A stretch of 63,430 nt of DNA from a bacterium (GCA_004321715.1 SGYN01000009.1:1-63430); one strand, 5' to 3'. Counted from the stretch's first letter, positions 17,232 to 26,068 are shown. The notes: generated by a model from the sequence alone, not told the origin. Translations and numbers: made by a program.

Positions 17232-17777
17232 ATGAAAAACAAAGATCAAGAACTACTTAGTCGTTTAAAAGAGTCTGATAAAAATTCGTTTCGCGAATTA
17301 TTTTCAAAATACCATCAATCATTATTTAATTTTGTATTATATAGATTGAAGGATGATGTAATTGCTGACGATATTGTACAGGAGACTTTTCTTCGAGTAT
17401 GGAACCATAGAAATAGTATAAAACCAAATCAGTCCTTTTTTTCATATATCGCTAAAATTAGCAATAATCTTTGTATGGATTATTTTCGTCATGAAAATGT
17501 AAAATTACGACATAAAGAACACATCCCTCAGCCAACATATTCAGATATTGATAATCCAGCTAGTAAATATGAATCAAAAATTTTAGAGGATAAAATCAAT
17601 AGTATAGTTAATAGTAGTTTACCTGCAAAATGTAGAGAAATATTTATTTTAAGTAGAGTGAATGGTTTATCAAATCAAGATATTGCAGAATTGTTAGGCG
17701 TTTCTCGCCGTACGGTAGAGAACCAATTATATAGAGCGTTAAAAGTGTTACGTTCAAAATTAAAGGATTATTTGTAA
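17232..17777 (+). CDS. ECF-family RNA polymerase sigma factor
   Basis: A 181-residue group 4 sigma factor. Region 2 is readable near residues 20-90 (FRELFSKYHQSLFNFVLY, DDIVQETFLRVW) and region 4 near 120-180 (LPAKCREIFILSRVNGLSNQDIAELLGVSRRTVENQL), the latter a classic helix-turn-helix. It belongs to the type found in Bacteroidota beside FecR-type anti-sigma factors and TonB receptors. The next gene is exactly such a FecR protein, so it probably directs transcription of the receptor gene in response to an extracellular ligand. Confidence 0.93.
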   Translation: MKNKDQELLSRLKESDKNSFRELFSKYHQSLFNFVLYRLKDDVIADDIVQETFLRVWNHRNSIKPNQSFFSYIAKISNNLCMDYFRHENVKLRHKEHIPQPTYSDIDNPASKYESKILEDKINSIVNSSLPAKCREIFILSRVNGLSNQDIAELLGVSRRTVENQLYRALKVLRSKLKDYL

Positions 17778-17843
17778 GTAATTGGTGAAATATGATCGTT
17801 ATATATTTAGTAAATAGAATAATAATATTCAAAAAGGAATTCA

Positions 17844-18725
17844 TTGAGTACATTTGAAAATAAATTACCAGATGATTTAAAAATCATTTGGGATTTAACT
17901 AATAAGTTAAAGATTGATAATACGTTAGATACTTCAGATGCATGGATGCGCCTGGAGCAACGGTTGGATATAAAACAAGATGTTATTTCTAAGATAAAAC
18001 CTAGAAAATCATATTCTTTGATTCAACCTAGGTTGATATATGCATTTTCAATACTATTTATCTTTATTTTATTAGCACCTACTATTTATGATAAAATATT
18101 TAATATTTCTGTATATGCTGATAGAGGTACTCAAAAGGAAATCATTCTAGCTGATGGTACAATTGTAACGATCAATGCAGAAAGCTCAATGAAATATAAT
18201 AGAGACTATAATGCGGAATCTAGAATAGTTAATTTATATGGGGAAGGGTACTTCCAAGTAGAAAAAGGTAATTCTCCTTTTATCGTTAATACAAGAAATG
18301 GTTCCGTCACTGTATTGGGTACAAAGTTTAATATTAATTCTAGAAATGATATGATTGAAATTGTTGTTAATGAGGGAGCTATTTCCTTTTTTCCAATTGA
18401 TGAAACAAAACAATCACAAAATGTAATTGTAAAAAAAGGTTATTATATTGACAATCAAACTTTTTCACCAAGAGTGATTCCTCATTCTGAATACCCCGGA
18501 TGGATCCATGATAAGTTGATTTTAAACAAAACAAATCTTGAGAATGTATGTAATCAAATTGAACGTAAATTTGATGTGAATATTGTATTGGATAGTAATC
18601 AATTAAATAGTATTTCAATAACTGGTGTGATTGATGCTAAGGATTTAGATGAAGTATTAACTACTTTAGCTATCTTATCTCAACGTTCTTATAGATTTGA
18701 AGAGGAAACATACATCTTTTACTAA
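17844..18725 (+). CDS. FecR-type anti-sigma factor
   Basis: A 293-residue inner-membrane regulator. A cytoplasmic N-terminal part (about 65 residues) that should bind the sigma factor is followed by one transmembrane helix (about residues 66-88). The periplasmic FecR domain is next (ADRGTQKEIILADGTIVTINAESSM and NLYGEGYFQVEKG), then a DUF4974-like C-terminal domain. The start is TTG 17844, supported by an AAGGA ribosome site 8 bases upstream; no ATG gives the N-terminal domain. The end overlaps the receptor gene by 29 bases. Confidence 0.9.
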   Translation: MSTFENKLPDDLKIIWDLTNKLKIDNTLDTSDAWMRLEQRLDIKQDVISKIKPRKSYSLIQPRLIYAFSILFIFILLAPTIYDKIFNISVYADRGTQKEIILADGTIVTINAESSMKYNRDYNAESRIVNLYGEGYFQVEKGNSPFIVNTRNGSVTVLGTKFNINSRNDMIEIVVNEGAISFFPIDETKQSQNVIVKKGYYIDNQTFSPRVIPHSEYPGWIHDKLILNKTNLENVCNQIERKFDVNIVLDSNQLNSISITGVIDAKDLDEVLTTLAILSQRSYRFEEETYIFY

Positions 18726-21327
18726 TTTTATTTTTATTATTGGAATATTATTATTCCTTAATTCTCCCCCTGCATTTAGTCAGAATTCCACCATTAACTT
18801 TATGTTTCTTGATAAGCCGTTAAACTTGGCTATTGATTCATTAGTATCTACATATGATTTAAATATAGTATATCAAGACCAAATAATTAATAATATAACC
18901 ATCGATGCAATATGCAAAGATTGCAATGGTGATGAAGCAATAAAATCTCTTCTAAATAACACTTCTTTAGAATGGAAAAAAAATAAATATCAGTATATAA
19001 TAATTAATAATAAAATAAATAAAACCATTGCTGGATATATTATTGACGCAAAAAGTGGTGAATATATTCCCCATGCCAACATATATGTTAAAAATAGTTA
19101 TTTAGGTACGATGAGTGATGAATATGGCTTCTTTAATATATCGGGGAATATAGACAAAGCTGATACACTAATTATTTCATATATAGGTTATCATCCTTTA
19201 AAAATTGTTCATAATGAAAATGATTATGCTAATTATTATGAAATTATGCCAAAAATTTTAGGGTCAGAGACAATAAATATTTTTGGTGAGAAAATTGAAT
19301 TTTTGCAAGGTTCATCCAACCACGGTGAGTTAGCATTTTCACCAAGACATATAGCAAATCTTCCTAATATTGGAGAATCAGATGTTTTTCGATCATTACA
19401 ATTATTGCCAGGTATTCAAATGGGAAATTCAGGATTTGCAGGATTATTTGTACGTGGAGGTACACCTGATCAAAATCGTATTATACTGGATGGCATGACG
19501 GTTTACCAAGTAGATCATTTTTTTGGTTTTTTTAGCTCAATTAATTCTAATATAGTAAAAGATGTTCAAATATATAAAAATAGTTTTCCAGCAAAACTTG
19601 GTGGTGCAATATCAAGCATTATTGATATTACAGGAAAATCTGGAAGTACTAAAAAACAGAAATTAGATTTATTCACAAATATGCTAAGCGCAGGATTTAC
19701 ATATCAAAAACCATTATCCAAGCGAGGTAGTCTTATATTATCAGCTCGTCGATCATTCACTGATCAATATCAAACAAAACTATATAATAAAATTCATAAT
19801 TTTCTTATTTCAGGAAGCGGTTTAAATATTGGCTCAGAATTACCATCCGATTCTTTATCATATACATCACAATATTTGCCAAATTTCTATTTTTACGATA
19901 TAAATGGAAAATTCACTTATCTACCAACAGAAAAAGATGTTATTTCCATTTCATTTTATGAGGGTAGAGATTATTTAGGAGAGGAGAAAACCTTTAAATT
20001 TTCATTAGATACTGTAGGTGTTGATCAAGTAAAAACAAATGAAAAAACTAGATGGGGTAATAATGGATTTTCTGGTAGATGGTTGCATCGTTGGTCAGAA
20101 AAATTATCAACGCAATTATTTTTATCAGATATAAAGTATTTAAGTAATCATTTACTAAATAGTTATTGGAGTCTAGATACCACAATAACTCCCGTTTATC
20201 TTTCAAAGGATAAAAACCAAATTATAGATCAAACAACAAGAATAAATATCACTTATAATACTGGTAAAAACCATTTGATTGAAATGGGTTTTGCAAGAAC
20301 AATTTATAAAACAGATTATTCTTTAGATTTAGGTGATTCTATTATTTTTATTAATGAAACTATTAATGGAAGTCTAATTGAAGGTTATGTGCAAGATAAG
20401 TGGATTGTTTCACCAAATATGAAGTTATTACTTGGCTTACGATCAGAAAAATTTAGTAAAGGAAATACAATATTTATTGATCCCAGATTTAGTGGATCTT
20501 ATCATTTATCAGATAGGTTTAGTTTAAAAGTTTCAGCAAGTCGATCTCATCAATTTTTAAATAGATTTAGTAATGATTTTATTACTAATGGAAGCAAGTT
20601 TGTTTGGTTGATTCCTAATAAACATATGAAACCAATGAGTTCAATACAAAAGAATTTTGGATTTGAATATGATTCTCCAGAAATTTTCTTTGTTTTTGAT
20701 TTATATAACAAAAATGTAACTAACATTTCCGATTTTTCTCAATTTGTATTCCCTATTGATGTGTATAGTGAATCAAGCAATAACTTGACTTTTCAGGGTG
20801 AAGGAAAATCTAATGGTTATGAATTATTCTTTCATAAAAAGAAAGGAAAGTTAAAAGGTTGGGCTTCTTATAACTATGGAACTATAAAGTATAAGTTTCC
20901 AGATTTAAATGGAGGAGAAATCTTTCTTGCAGATCATGATAGGACACATGAACTAAAATCAGCTATTATTAGTTCGATTGGTAACTGGACGCTAACAATT
21001 ACAGGTCTTATCTCTTCTGGACGAGTTTTTACACCTAATGATAATCTAATGATTAGAGAAAATGAAAATGCGAATTACACATTAGAAGCAGAACCAGGTA
21101 AAAGAAATAGTAAAAGATTACCTGTTGTTCAACGACTAGATTTAAGTTTAAATAGATCTATGTATTTAATGGAAAAAAATTTAGATATAGGAATATCAAT
21201 ATTTAATGTATTAAATAGAACAAATATAAGTCATAGGTCATATAATTTATCTGTGGATCCTTTTATTCCAACGGACGTTGTAATGCTTGGTTTTACGCCA
21301 ACAATTTCAATCCAGCTTGGTCTTTAA
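18697..21327 (+). CDS. TonB-dependent receptor with N-terminal STN signalling domain
   Basis: An 876-residue outer-membrane receptor. Signal peptide (to about residue 28), then an STN (secretin/TonB short N-terminal) domain at about 33-105 that can contact the FecR protein. A carboxypeptidase-regulatory-like domain follows (about 110-180, IAGYIIDAKSGEYIPHANI). The plug (about 215-320, GLFVRGGTPDQNRIILDGM) and a 22-strand-type barrel make up the rest. The start is TTG 18697 inside the end of the FecR gene; it is the only start that supplies a signal peptide. With the two upstream genes this forms a complete cell-surface signalling unit. The ligand is unknown. Confidence 0.92.
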   Translation: MKRKHTSFTNFIFIIGILLFLNSPPAFSQNSTINFMFLDKPLNLAIDSLVSTYDLNIVYQDQIINNITIDAICKDCNGDEAIKSLLNNTSLEWKKNKYQYIIINNKINKTIAGYIIDAKSGEYIPHANIYVKNSYLGTMSDEYGFFNISGNIDKADTLIISYIGYHPLKIVHNENDYANYYEIMPKILGSETINIFGEKIEFLQGSSNHGELAFSPRHIANLPNIGESDVFRSLQLLPGIQMGNSGFAGLFVRGGTPDQNRIILDGMTVYQVDHFFGFFSSINSNIVKDVQIYKNSFPAKLGGAISSIIDITGKSGSTKKQKLDLFTNMLSAGFTYQKPLSKRGSLILSARRSFTDQYQTKLYNKIHNFLISGSGLNIGSELPSDSLSYTSQYLPNFYFYDINGKFTYLPTEKDVISISFYEGRDYLGEEKTFKFSLDTVGVDQVKTNEKTRWGNNGFSGRWLHRWSEKLSTQLFLSDIKYLSNHLLNSYWSLDTTITPVYLSKDKNQIIDQTTRINITYNTGKNHLIEMGFARTIYKTDYSLDLGDSIIFINETINGSLIEGYVQDKWIVSPNMKLLLGLRSEKFSKGNTIFIDPRFSGSYHLSDRFSLKVSASRSHQFLNRFSNDFITNGSKFVWLIPNKHMKPMSSIQKNFGFEYDSPEIFFVFDLYNKNVTNISDFSQFVFPIDVYSESSNNLTFQGEGKSNGYELFFHKKKGKLKGWASYNYGTIKYKFPDLNGGEIFLADHDRTHELKSAIISSIGNWTLTITGLISSGRVFTPNDNLMIRENENANYTLEAEPGKRNSKRLPVVQRLDLSLNRSMYLMEKNLDIGISIFNVLNRTNISHRSYNLSVDPFIPTDVVMLGFTPTISIQLGL

Positions 21328-21419
21328 TATTTGACCTAAAAGAAAAAAATAGTTTTTTCAAATATTTTTTCAGTGTAACATTATATTAAACAATCAAAAT
21401 CAATGAAATTTTAGATAAT

Positions 21420-22262
21420 ATGAGAAAGAAAATAATCATAGTTCCATTACTTGTTTTATCAACTGTCTATGCACAGATAGCACCATCATTGTCATCTCAA
21501 ATTTATAGAGTTGGAGATATTGTATCTGATTTTTCTGGTACAATTTGTTCAGAAATTAATCAGACTATTTCTTTATATGACTATAATGGTTCTCAAAATA
21601 ATATTGATAATTATGTTATTTGGCTGATATTTTTTAACCCAACTAGTCGTAGTTGTCAATTAGAAGCTTCTTATACTCAGATAATTTCTGAGCAATTCTC
21701 AAATTCTAATTTAATAACGATTGGAGTAGGTAACGGATGGAGAGAGCCGTTAGAATGCAAAAGTTGGCAAGAAACATTTGGTGTCTCATTTCCGATAATT
21801 AATGATAACAGTTCCGATATTCGTAATATGTTCACAAGGGGCTCTGTTCCACACCATGTACTTATCAATCACAATATGGAAGTTGTGTATACAGCTCGCG
21901 GATATATTATGCCACCATTTGGAAATGAATTTCTAGCGGTATTAAATAATTCATTATCTGATTTATCAACTTTATCAATAGAAGATATATCCATGCCAAT
22001 TAACTTAGGAATTAAGAACTATTATCCTAACCCATTTAATCCCTCTATTACTATTAATTTTGAATTATCTAAAAGGAACTATACTAATATTTCAGTTTAC
22101 AATTTACAAGGGCAAAGGATAGATAAACTTGTTTCAGATAATTTTTCTGCTGGCAATTATAGTTTAAAATGGGATGCTTCAGCTTTTCCCACAGGTATCT
22201 ATTTTTTGAAGTTTACCACTCCTTCGTTTAGTCAAACTCGCAAAATAATGTATTTAAAATAA
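21420..22262 (+). CDS. Secreted redoxin-like protein with PNPFN sorting domain
   Basis: A 280-residue protein with a signal peptide (ending near residue 19, VYAQ). The middle (about 25-190) has a thioredoxin/AhpC-like pattern: FFNPTSRSCQ at the position of the active site, then IGVGNGW, and the cis-proline-like RGSVPHHVLIN. Only one cysteine stands in the active-site loop, so it is not a standard CxxC thioredoxin. The C-terminal 85 residues hold the YYPNPFNPS...GIYFLKF...RKIMYLK module used as a C-terminal sorting signal in FCB bacteria. It is probably released or surface-attached. It lies 92 bases after the receptor. Confidence 0.78.
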   Translation: MRKKIIIVPLLVLSTVYAQIAPSLSSQIYRVGDIVSDFSGTICSEINQTISLYDYNGSQNNIDNYVIWLIFFNPTSRSCQLEASYTQIISEQFSNSNLITIGVGNGWREPLECKSWQETFGVSFPIINDNSSDIRNMFTRGSVPHHVLINHNMEVVYTARGYIMPPFGNEFLAVLNNSLSDLSTLSIEDISMPINLGIKNYYPNPFNPSITINFELSKRNYTNISVYNLQGQRIDKLVSDNFSAGNYSLKWDASAFPTGIYFLKFTTPSFSQTRKIMYLK

Positions 22263-22271
22263 TACATTACT

Positions 22272-23543
22272 CTATCCATTCCAGATTCCTATACAAAAAA
22301 GAATACCTGTCACACTATGCATAATAATTGTTCCCCAATTTGCAGGTTGGAGTAATCTATTATTGTAATATTTGTACAATGTTCGAGTAGCTGAAAAACC
22401 AAAATAAACTGCCAATAATGCTATTAATGACAACATAGGAACAGTTCCATTAAGAACCAGAACTATAATACTAGCAAATGCTGAAGCAACTAAAGCGACA
22501 TACCCTGCTCTAGCCTTTTCTGGACCCAAAACAACAATTAATGTATTCTTACCAGTAGCTTTATCACTATCATAATCAGGAAACTCATTCATATAGACCA
22601 CTGCCGCAATTAAAAATCCAATAGGAATTCCTGCTAAAAAAGCCTCAGGCAAAAGTTGACCAGTTTGAACTAGAGCGCTCCCAGCAACCATTAATGGTCC
22701 AAAATTTAGTCCAATTAACAGTTCTCCCATACCTTTTCTTGAGGAAAATCTGAAAGGTGGCGCTGTGTAAAACAGTCCTGAAAAGAAGCCAATTAGTCCT
22801 AACCATAAAATAGGTAATCCAGATTTCATAATTAAGGGGACTCCAATAATTGCGCTTAGAGAAAATGTCACTATGGCCACTATTAAAATTCCTTTAGGGG
22901 AAATAAGGCCCATCTGAATACTCCTGCTACCACCATTTAAGCCTTTATTGCTATAATTATAATTTAAAGCATCAGTCCCACTCATATGATCAAAATAGTC
23001 ATTAGACGTGTTAGTACCTATATGCAATAATGAACCTGCTAATAAAGTAAGTCCTAGCCAATCCCAACTCACCTGATAACCTAACATTGAAGTAACAGCT
23101 GCTCCAGCAAAGATTGGAACAAAAGTAGCACTTAAAAATGGTAGGCGCATAATGACCATCCACTTGAATATTTTTGTCAGAAAGTTAATTTTGGGTCTAA
23201 CCTCATCTGGTGTTTTATCTTTAAGAGGTGTAGTAACTCCACAATAGCCAATATGCTCTCCATTTTTATTTTTTGTTGGAGTAATCTTAATTTGGCAAGG
23301 GATTTCTTTGCCGTTCTTATGCATAAATACTGTGTTTCCTTCCCATTTTCCCTTTTGTACAGCTTCATTTAACCAATTCACAACATGACCTAATACAATT
23401 TCTCCATCACTAAAGTCACTCACCCTACCTTTTCCAACCATCTCATCCTCGGTATATCCAAATAATTTTACAGCATCTTTACTTAATGTTTCAATCTTTC
23501 CATCTAAATCACAAGTTATAACACTTTTAATTTTTTCGCTCAT
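22272..23543 (-). CDS. PAS domain fused to UbiA prenyltransferase (MenA-like)
   Basis: A 423-residue fusion. Residues 1-105 form a PAS domain (CDLDGKIETLSKDAVKLFGYTEDEMVG and FMHKNGKEIPCQIKITP, with the terminal IGYCGVTTPL strand). Residues about 125-423 are an intact UbiA-type intramembrane prenyltransferase with both aspartate motifs: N178-T-S-N-D182-Y-F-D185 and D323-Y-D-S-D327. The UbiA part is closest in style to 1,4-dihydroxy-2-naphthoate polyprenyltransferase. The upstream overlapping gene (17 bases) is MenI-like, which supports a menaquinone role. A sensory PAS on a prenyltransferase is unusual; no heme or flavin ligand can be assigned by eye. Confidence 0.87.
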   Translation of the reverse strand: MSEKIKSVITCDLDGKIETLSKDAVKLFGYTEDEMVGKGRVSDFSDGEIVLGHVVNWLNEAVQKGKWEGNTVFMHKNGKEIPCQIKITPTKNKNGEHIGYCGVTTPLKDKTPDEVRPKINFLTKIFKWMVIMRLPFLSATFVPIFAGAAVTSMLGYQVSWDWLGLTLLAGSLLHIGTNTSNDYFDHMSGTDALNYNYSNKGLNGGSRSIQMGLISPKGILIVAIVTFSLSAIIGVPLIMKSGLPILWLGLIGFFSGLFYTAPPFRFSSRKGMGELLIGLNFGPLMVAGSALVQTGQLLPEAFLAGIPIGFLIAAVVYMNEFPDYDSDKATGKNTLIVVLGPEKARAGYVALVASAFASIIVLVLNGTVPMLSLIALLAVYFGFSATRTLYKYYNNRLLQPANWGTIIMHSVTGILFCIGIWNG

Positions 23544-23976
23544 TAGTAGCTTCCTTTATTTTTTTTTGATTTATAATAGCTAGTGTTAGCCGACTTACAC
23601 AAATCAATTCTTTATTTTCATTAGTAATATCAATATTCCAAACGTGTATTTTACGCCCAATCTTTTTAGGAGTTGCTTTCCCAAATACCCATCCAGAACG
23701 AACACTTTTTAAATGATTAGCATTTATTTCCACACCAACAACAGCTTCTTTTTTCCAATTGATATGTAAGCTTCCAGCAAAACTTCCCAATGATTCTGCA
23801 AACGCAACAGATGCGCCACCATGTAGTAGTCCAAAAGGTTGAATTGTCCTTTTATCAACAGGCATACGTCCACTTACAAATTCTTTATTTGCTTTTAAAA
23901 TTTCAATACCAATATGACCAACCATAGTTTTGGAATTAATATTATTAATTTTATTTATATCAAATGTTTTATTCAT
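23527..23976 (-). CDS. menI: 1,4-dihydroxy-2-naphthoyl-CoA thioesterase (hotdog fold)
   Basis: A 149-residue hotdog thioesterase very close in pattern to MenI/YdiI. The motif QPFGLLHGGASVAFAESLGS gives the catalytic set Q46, H52 and E61, and VGVEINANHLKS continues the match. It would release DHNA from DHNA-CoA, the step just before prenylation in menaquinone synthesis, and the prenyltransferase gene follows with a 17-base overlap. A broader PaaI/EntH-like thioesterase is the alternative. No good ribosome site is visible before the ATG. Confidence 0.85.
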   Translation of the reverse strand: MNKTFDINKINNINSKTMVGHIGIEILKANKEFVSGRMPVDKRTIQPFGLLHGGASVAFAESLGSFAGSLHINWKKEAVVGVEINANHLKSVRSGWVFGKATPKKIGRKIHVWNIDITNENKELICVSRLTLAIINQKKIKEATNERKN

Positions 23977-24120
23977 CGCAGGAGGCCAAGAATATAATTA
24001 ATAATTTTATTTGATCCCCAACGCATTAATGAAATACATGTATATTTTAATAATAAGATTTAGTAATAGATTTAGCATTACATTTCAGAGCATACAACAT
24101 TTCCAAAGCAGGATTGTTGT

Positions 24121-24149
24121 TTGTTATTTATCTTAAAAAATCATATAAC
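24121..24149 (+). promoter_or_regulatory. Possible sigma-70-like promoter before the peroxiredoxin
   Basis: TTGTTA (24121-24126) and TATAAC (24144-24149) are separated by 17 bases, inside the 290-base divergent gap between menI and the peroxiredoxin gene. This would give a leader of about 110 bases that contains the palindrome at 24210. Such pairs occur by chance in AT-rich DNA. The rest of the gap shows nothing else I can name. Confidence 0.3.
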
Positions 24150-24209
24150 TAATGCAAGAAAAAGAAGTGATCCAAGCAACGGGTAATTGAATCTGCAGTA
24201 AATATAAAA

Positions 24210-24237
24210 ATAAAATGAAAATTTATTTTCATTTTAT
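24210..24237. repeat. Perfect 12-bp palindrome upstream of the peroxiredoxin
   Basis: ATAAAATGAAAA and TTTTCATTTTAT form a 12-base-pair perfect inverted repeat around a TTTA centre, ending 29 bases before the peroxiredoxin start. It could be a regulator-binding operator or an RNA hairpin in the leader. With only A/T and one G:C pair per arm, it is too weak to call a terminator with confidence. Confidence 0.45.
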
Positions 24238-24266
24238 ATGAATGATATTAAAGTGTAAGTTTTTTT

Positions 24267-24785
24267 ATGATTAGACAGTCTACAAAGATTTTTTTTCTAT
24301 CTGTAATAATATTTAGCTGCAATCTTTTTAGTGATGAAGTTCATCTAAATGAAGGTCAACTTGCTCCAGATTTTACATTGCTTGATCAAGATGGGGCGCC
24401 ACATACTTTATCATTGTATAAAGGGAAAAAAGTAGTTATTTATTTTTATCCAAAAGATGATACACCTGGCTGTACTAAGGAAGCATGTTCTATTAGAGAT
24501 AATTATGATGATTTTACTAATCAAGATATTATCGTGTTTGGAATTAGCTATGATAATTCAAATACACATCAACGATTTATTCAAAAATATAAACTACCAT
24601 TTAATTTGCTATCAGATTCAGATAAAACAGTATCGCAATTGTATGGAACAAAAGGAGCGTTTTTTCCAATGAGGAAAACTTTTTTAATTGATGAATATGG
24701 AAAAATAGTAAAAATATATGATCAGGTGTCTGTTTTAGATCATGGTAATGATATCTTACTAGATTTTAGTAATTTAAAGAATTAA
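24267..24785 (+). CDS. Exported thiol peroxidase (Bcp/PrxQ type)
   Basis: A 172-residue peroxiredoxin with a hydrophobic export signal (about residues 7-22), which cytoplasmic Bcp lacks. The peroxidatic site is P62-K-D-D-T66-P-G-C69, with the resolving cysteine C74 five residues later, the classical PrxQ layout. It reduces hydroperoxides in the periplasm using a thioredoxin-like donor. It ends four bases before the convergent DUF2231 gene. The export signal is read from sequence; a lipoprotein cysteine at C18 is possible but the lipobox is poor. Confidence 0.88.
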   Translation: MIRQSTKIFFLSVIIFSCNLFSDEVHLNEGQLAPDFTLLDQDGAPHTLSLYKGKKVVIYFYPKDDTPGCTKEACSIRDNYDDFTNQDIIVFGISYDNSNTHQRFIQKYKLPFNLLSDSDKTVSQLYGTKGAFFPMRKTFLIDEYGKIVKIYDQVSVLDHGNDILLDFSNLKN

Positions 24786-24789
24786 GAAT

Positions 24790-25227
24790 TTATGGTGTCC
24801 CAACACCATGAATATATACTAGAAGTCCACCAGTATATCCGGAGATAAAAACCACAAAAAATAATAGCAGTAAGAAAGCAAAGGCTAGTTGATTTACTTT
24901 ATAATTTACTAGATTCTTTAAATATAAAAAAAACCAACTAAAAAAAAGTAGTATTGAACCCCATACAACAATATTACCAAGCGTTTGATGTTGCTCAATT
25001 AAAATGAGTGTTTCTGTTTGATAGCCAAGTTCACCTGCTTTTTGTATCTCTTTTTGACCAGATAAAACAGATACTAAAGAAAAAATTATTGATAAACCTA
25101 AAAGCCATAATCCTATAGCTTTATGCATCCATTCAGGTCTATACAAATGTATAGTATGTAATATGAGTGCAGCAGTAATAAGCGCAATAGGAAAATGAAC
25201 AACTGCAGGGTGTAATGGAAACTGCAT
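24790..25227 (-). CDS. DUF2231-family membrane protein
   Basis: A 145-residue protein with four hydrophobic segments (about 11-28, 38-58, 83-103, 112-132). The N-terminal FPLHPAVVHFPIALI motif and C-terminal YTGGLLVYIHGVG carry the conserved histidines of DUF2231-type proteins, which are thought to bind heme or metals; the function is not established. The gene stands alone, downstream of tRNA-Glu on the same strand. Confidence 0.8.
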   Translation of the reverse strand: MQFPLHPAVVHFPIALITAALILHTIHLYRPEWMHKAIGLWLLGLSIIFSLVSVLSGQKEIQKAGELGYQTETLILIEQHQTLGNIVVWGSILLFFSWFFLYLKNLVNYKVNQLAFAFLLLLFFVVFISGYTGGLLVYIHGVGTP

Positions 25228-25245
25228 AATATAATTTACAAAGCA

Positions 25246-25272
25246 ATAAGGCCCAACAAAAGTCGAGCCTTA
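25246..25272 (-). terminator. Terminator-like hairpin after tRNA-Glu
   Basis: On the minus strand ATAAGGCTC pairs with GGGCCTTAT (9 pairs, one G-T) around a 10-base loop, starting 4 bases after the tRNA 3' end and followed by TGCTTTG. The T-run is short, so termination strength is uncertain. Confidence 0.55.
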
Positions 25273-25275
25273 TCT

Positions 25276-25347
25276 GTAGCCCGTAGGAGAATCGAACTCC
25301 TGTTGCCAGGATGAAAACCTGGAGTCCTAACCACTAGACGAACGGGC
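25276..25347 (-). tRNA. tRNA-Glu (TTC)
   Basis: A 72-base cloverleaf on the minus strand. Acceptor GGCCCGT pairs with ACGGGCT (G1-U72 wobble), the D arm contains GTCTAGTGGTTAGGAC, anticodon stem CCAGG/CCTGG encloses the loop TTTTCAT with anticodon TTC (25312-25314), and the T arm is AGGAG-TTCGATT-CTCCT. The discriminator is A and CCA is not encoded. Confidence 0.96.
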
Positions 25348-25426
25348 CAATACAACTAATATTTATTAAAATCGGAGGGCAATCTATTGATTCAGTTTGT
25401 ATTGGTCAATTGGTTTATCATTCTTA

Positions 25427-25744
25427 TTAATCTGCATCTGATATATCTAATATATCTAATAATTCACCATTATTATGTAATTCCATAGTTATATCTGCTC
25501 CACCTATTAATTTTCCTTTAACAAATAATTGAGGAATAGTTGGCCAACCTGAATGTTCAGATAGTTTAACACGTATCAATGGATCAGTGAGGATATTATA
25601 ATCTTTATAATCGACCCCGTAATGATTCAAGATTTGTACAACAGAATTAGAAAAACCACACATTGGCATTTCTTTTGTTCCTTTCATAAAAAGTATGATG
25701 GCATTATTACCGATTTCATTTACTATTTGTTCTTTTAAATCCAT
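25427..25744 (-). CDS. grxD: Monothiol glutaredoxin (Grx4 type)
   Basis: A 105-residue monothiol glutaredoxin with the CGFS active site (C29) and the downstream WPTIPQLFVKGKLIGGADI motif that binds glutathione. Members bind a [2Fe-2S] cluster together with BolA proteins and act in iron-sulphur delivery or iron sensing. I chose ATG 25744 because GGAG stands 8 bases upstream and the family starts there. An ATG at 25774 would add 10 residues and overlap bolA. The bolA stop is 2 bases upstream, so the pair is cotranscribed. Confidence 0.92.
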   Translation of the reverse strand: MDLKEQIVNEIGNNAIILFMKGTKEMPMCGFSNSVVQILNHYGVDYKDYNILTDPLIRVKLSEHSGWPTIPQLFVKGKLIGGADITMELHNNGELLDILDISDAD

Positions 25745-25746
25745 TT

Positions 25747-26001
25747 TTATTGCTCCAAATTCTTTTTTTCCCATTTAGATTTTGTCATTGTCTTTAATTG
25801 TAAGGCATGAATTTCATTTGTCAAATAAGTGCCTAGTGTTTTATAAACTTTTTGATGTTGGTCAACTAAAGATAATCCTTCAAAATCATCACTTACAACA
25901 GTAGCGCTAAAGTGATCTCCTCCCCCTGTAGTATCCGTTACTTCAACGTGAGCATGTTTTAACCCAGATGAGATCATTTCTGATATTTTACTTGTTTTCA
26001 T
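25747..26001 (-). CDS. bolA: BolA family protein
   Basis: An 84-residue BolA protein. The family's class II KH-like fold is recognisable from the SGLKHAHVEVTDTTGGGDHF start, the FEGLSLVDQHQKVYKTLG core and the conserved NEIHALQLKT end with the invariant histidine. BolA proteins pair with monothiol glutaredoxins to hold a [2Fe-2S] cluster. The grx gene follows 2 bases later, a textbook arrangement supporting that role. Confidence 0.93.
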   Translation of the reverse strand: MKTSKISEMISSGLKHAHVEVTDTTGGGDHFSATVVSDDFEGLSLVDQHQKVYKTLGTYLTNEIHALQLKTMTKSKWEKKNLEQ

Positions 26002-26068
26002 ATTTTAGTATTCAATTAGTGAATGATAAAATTAAAGAATAGATAACTATAATTTAACAATTATAGTT

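Noticed and set aside
21328-21419. Terminator after the STN receptor
   Set aside because: GAAAAAA/TTTTTTC can pair, but the stem is nearly all A-T and could occur by chance in this AT-rich gap.
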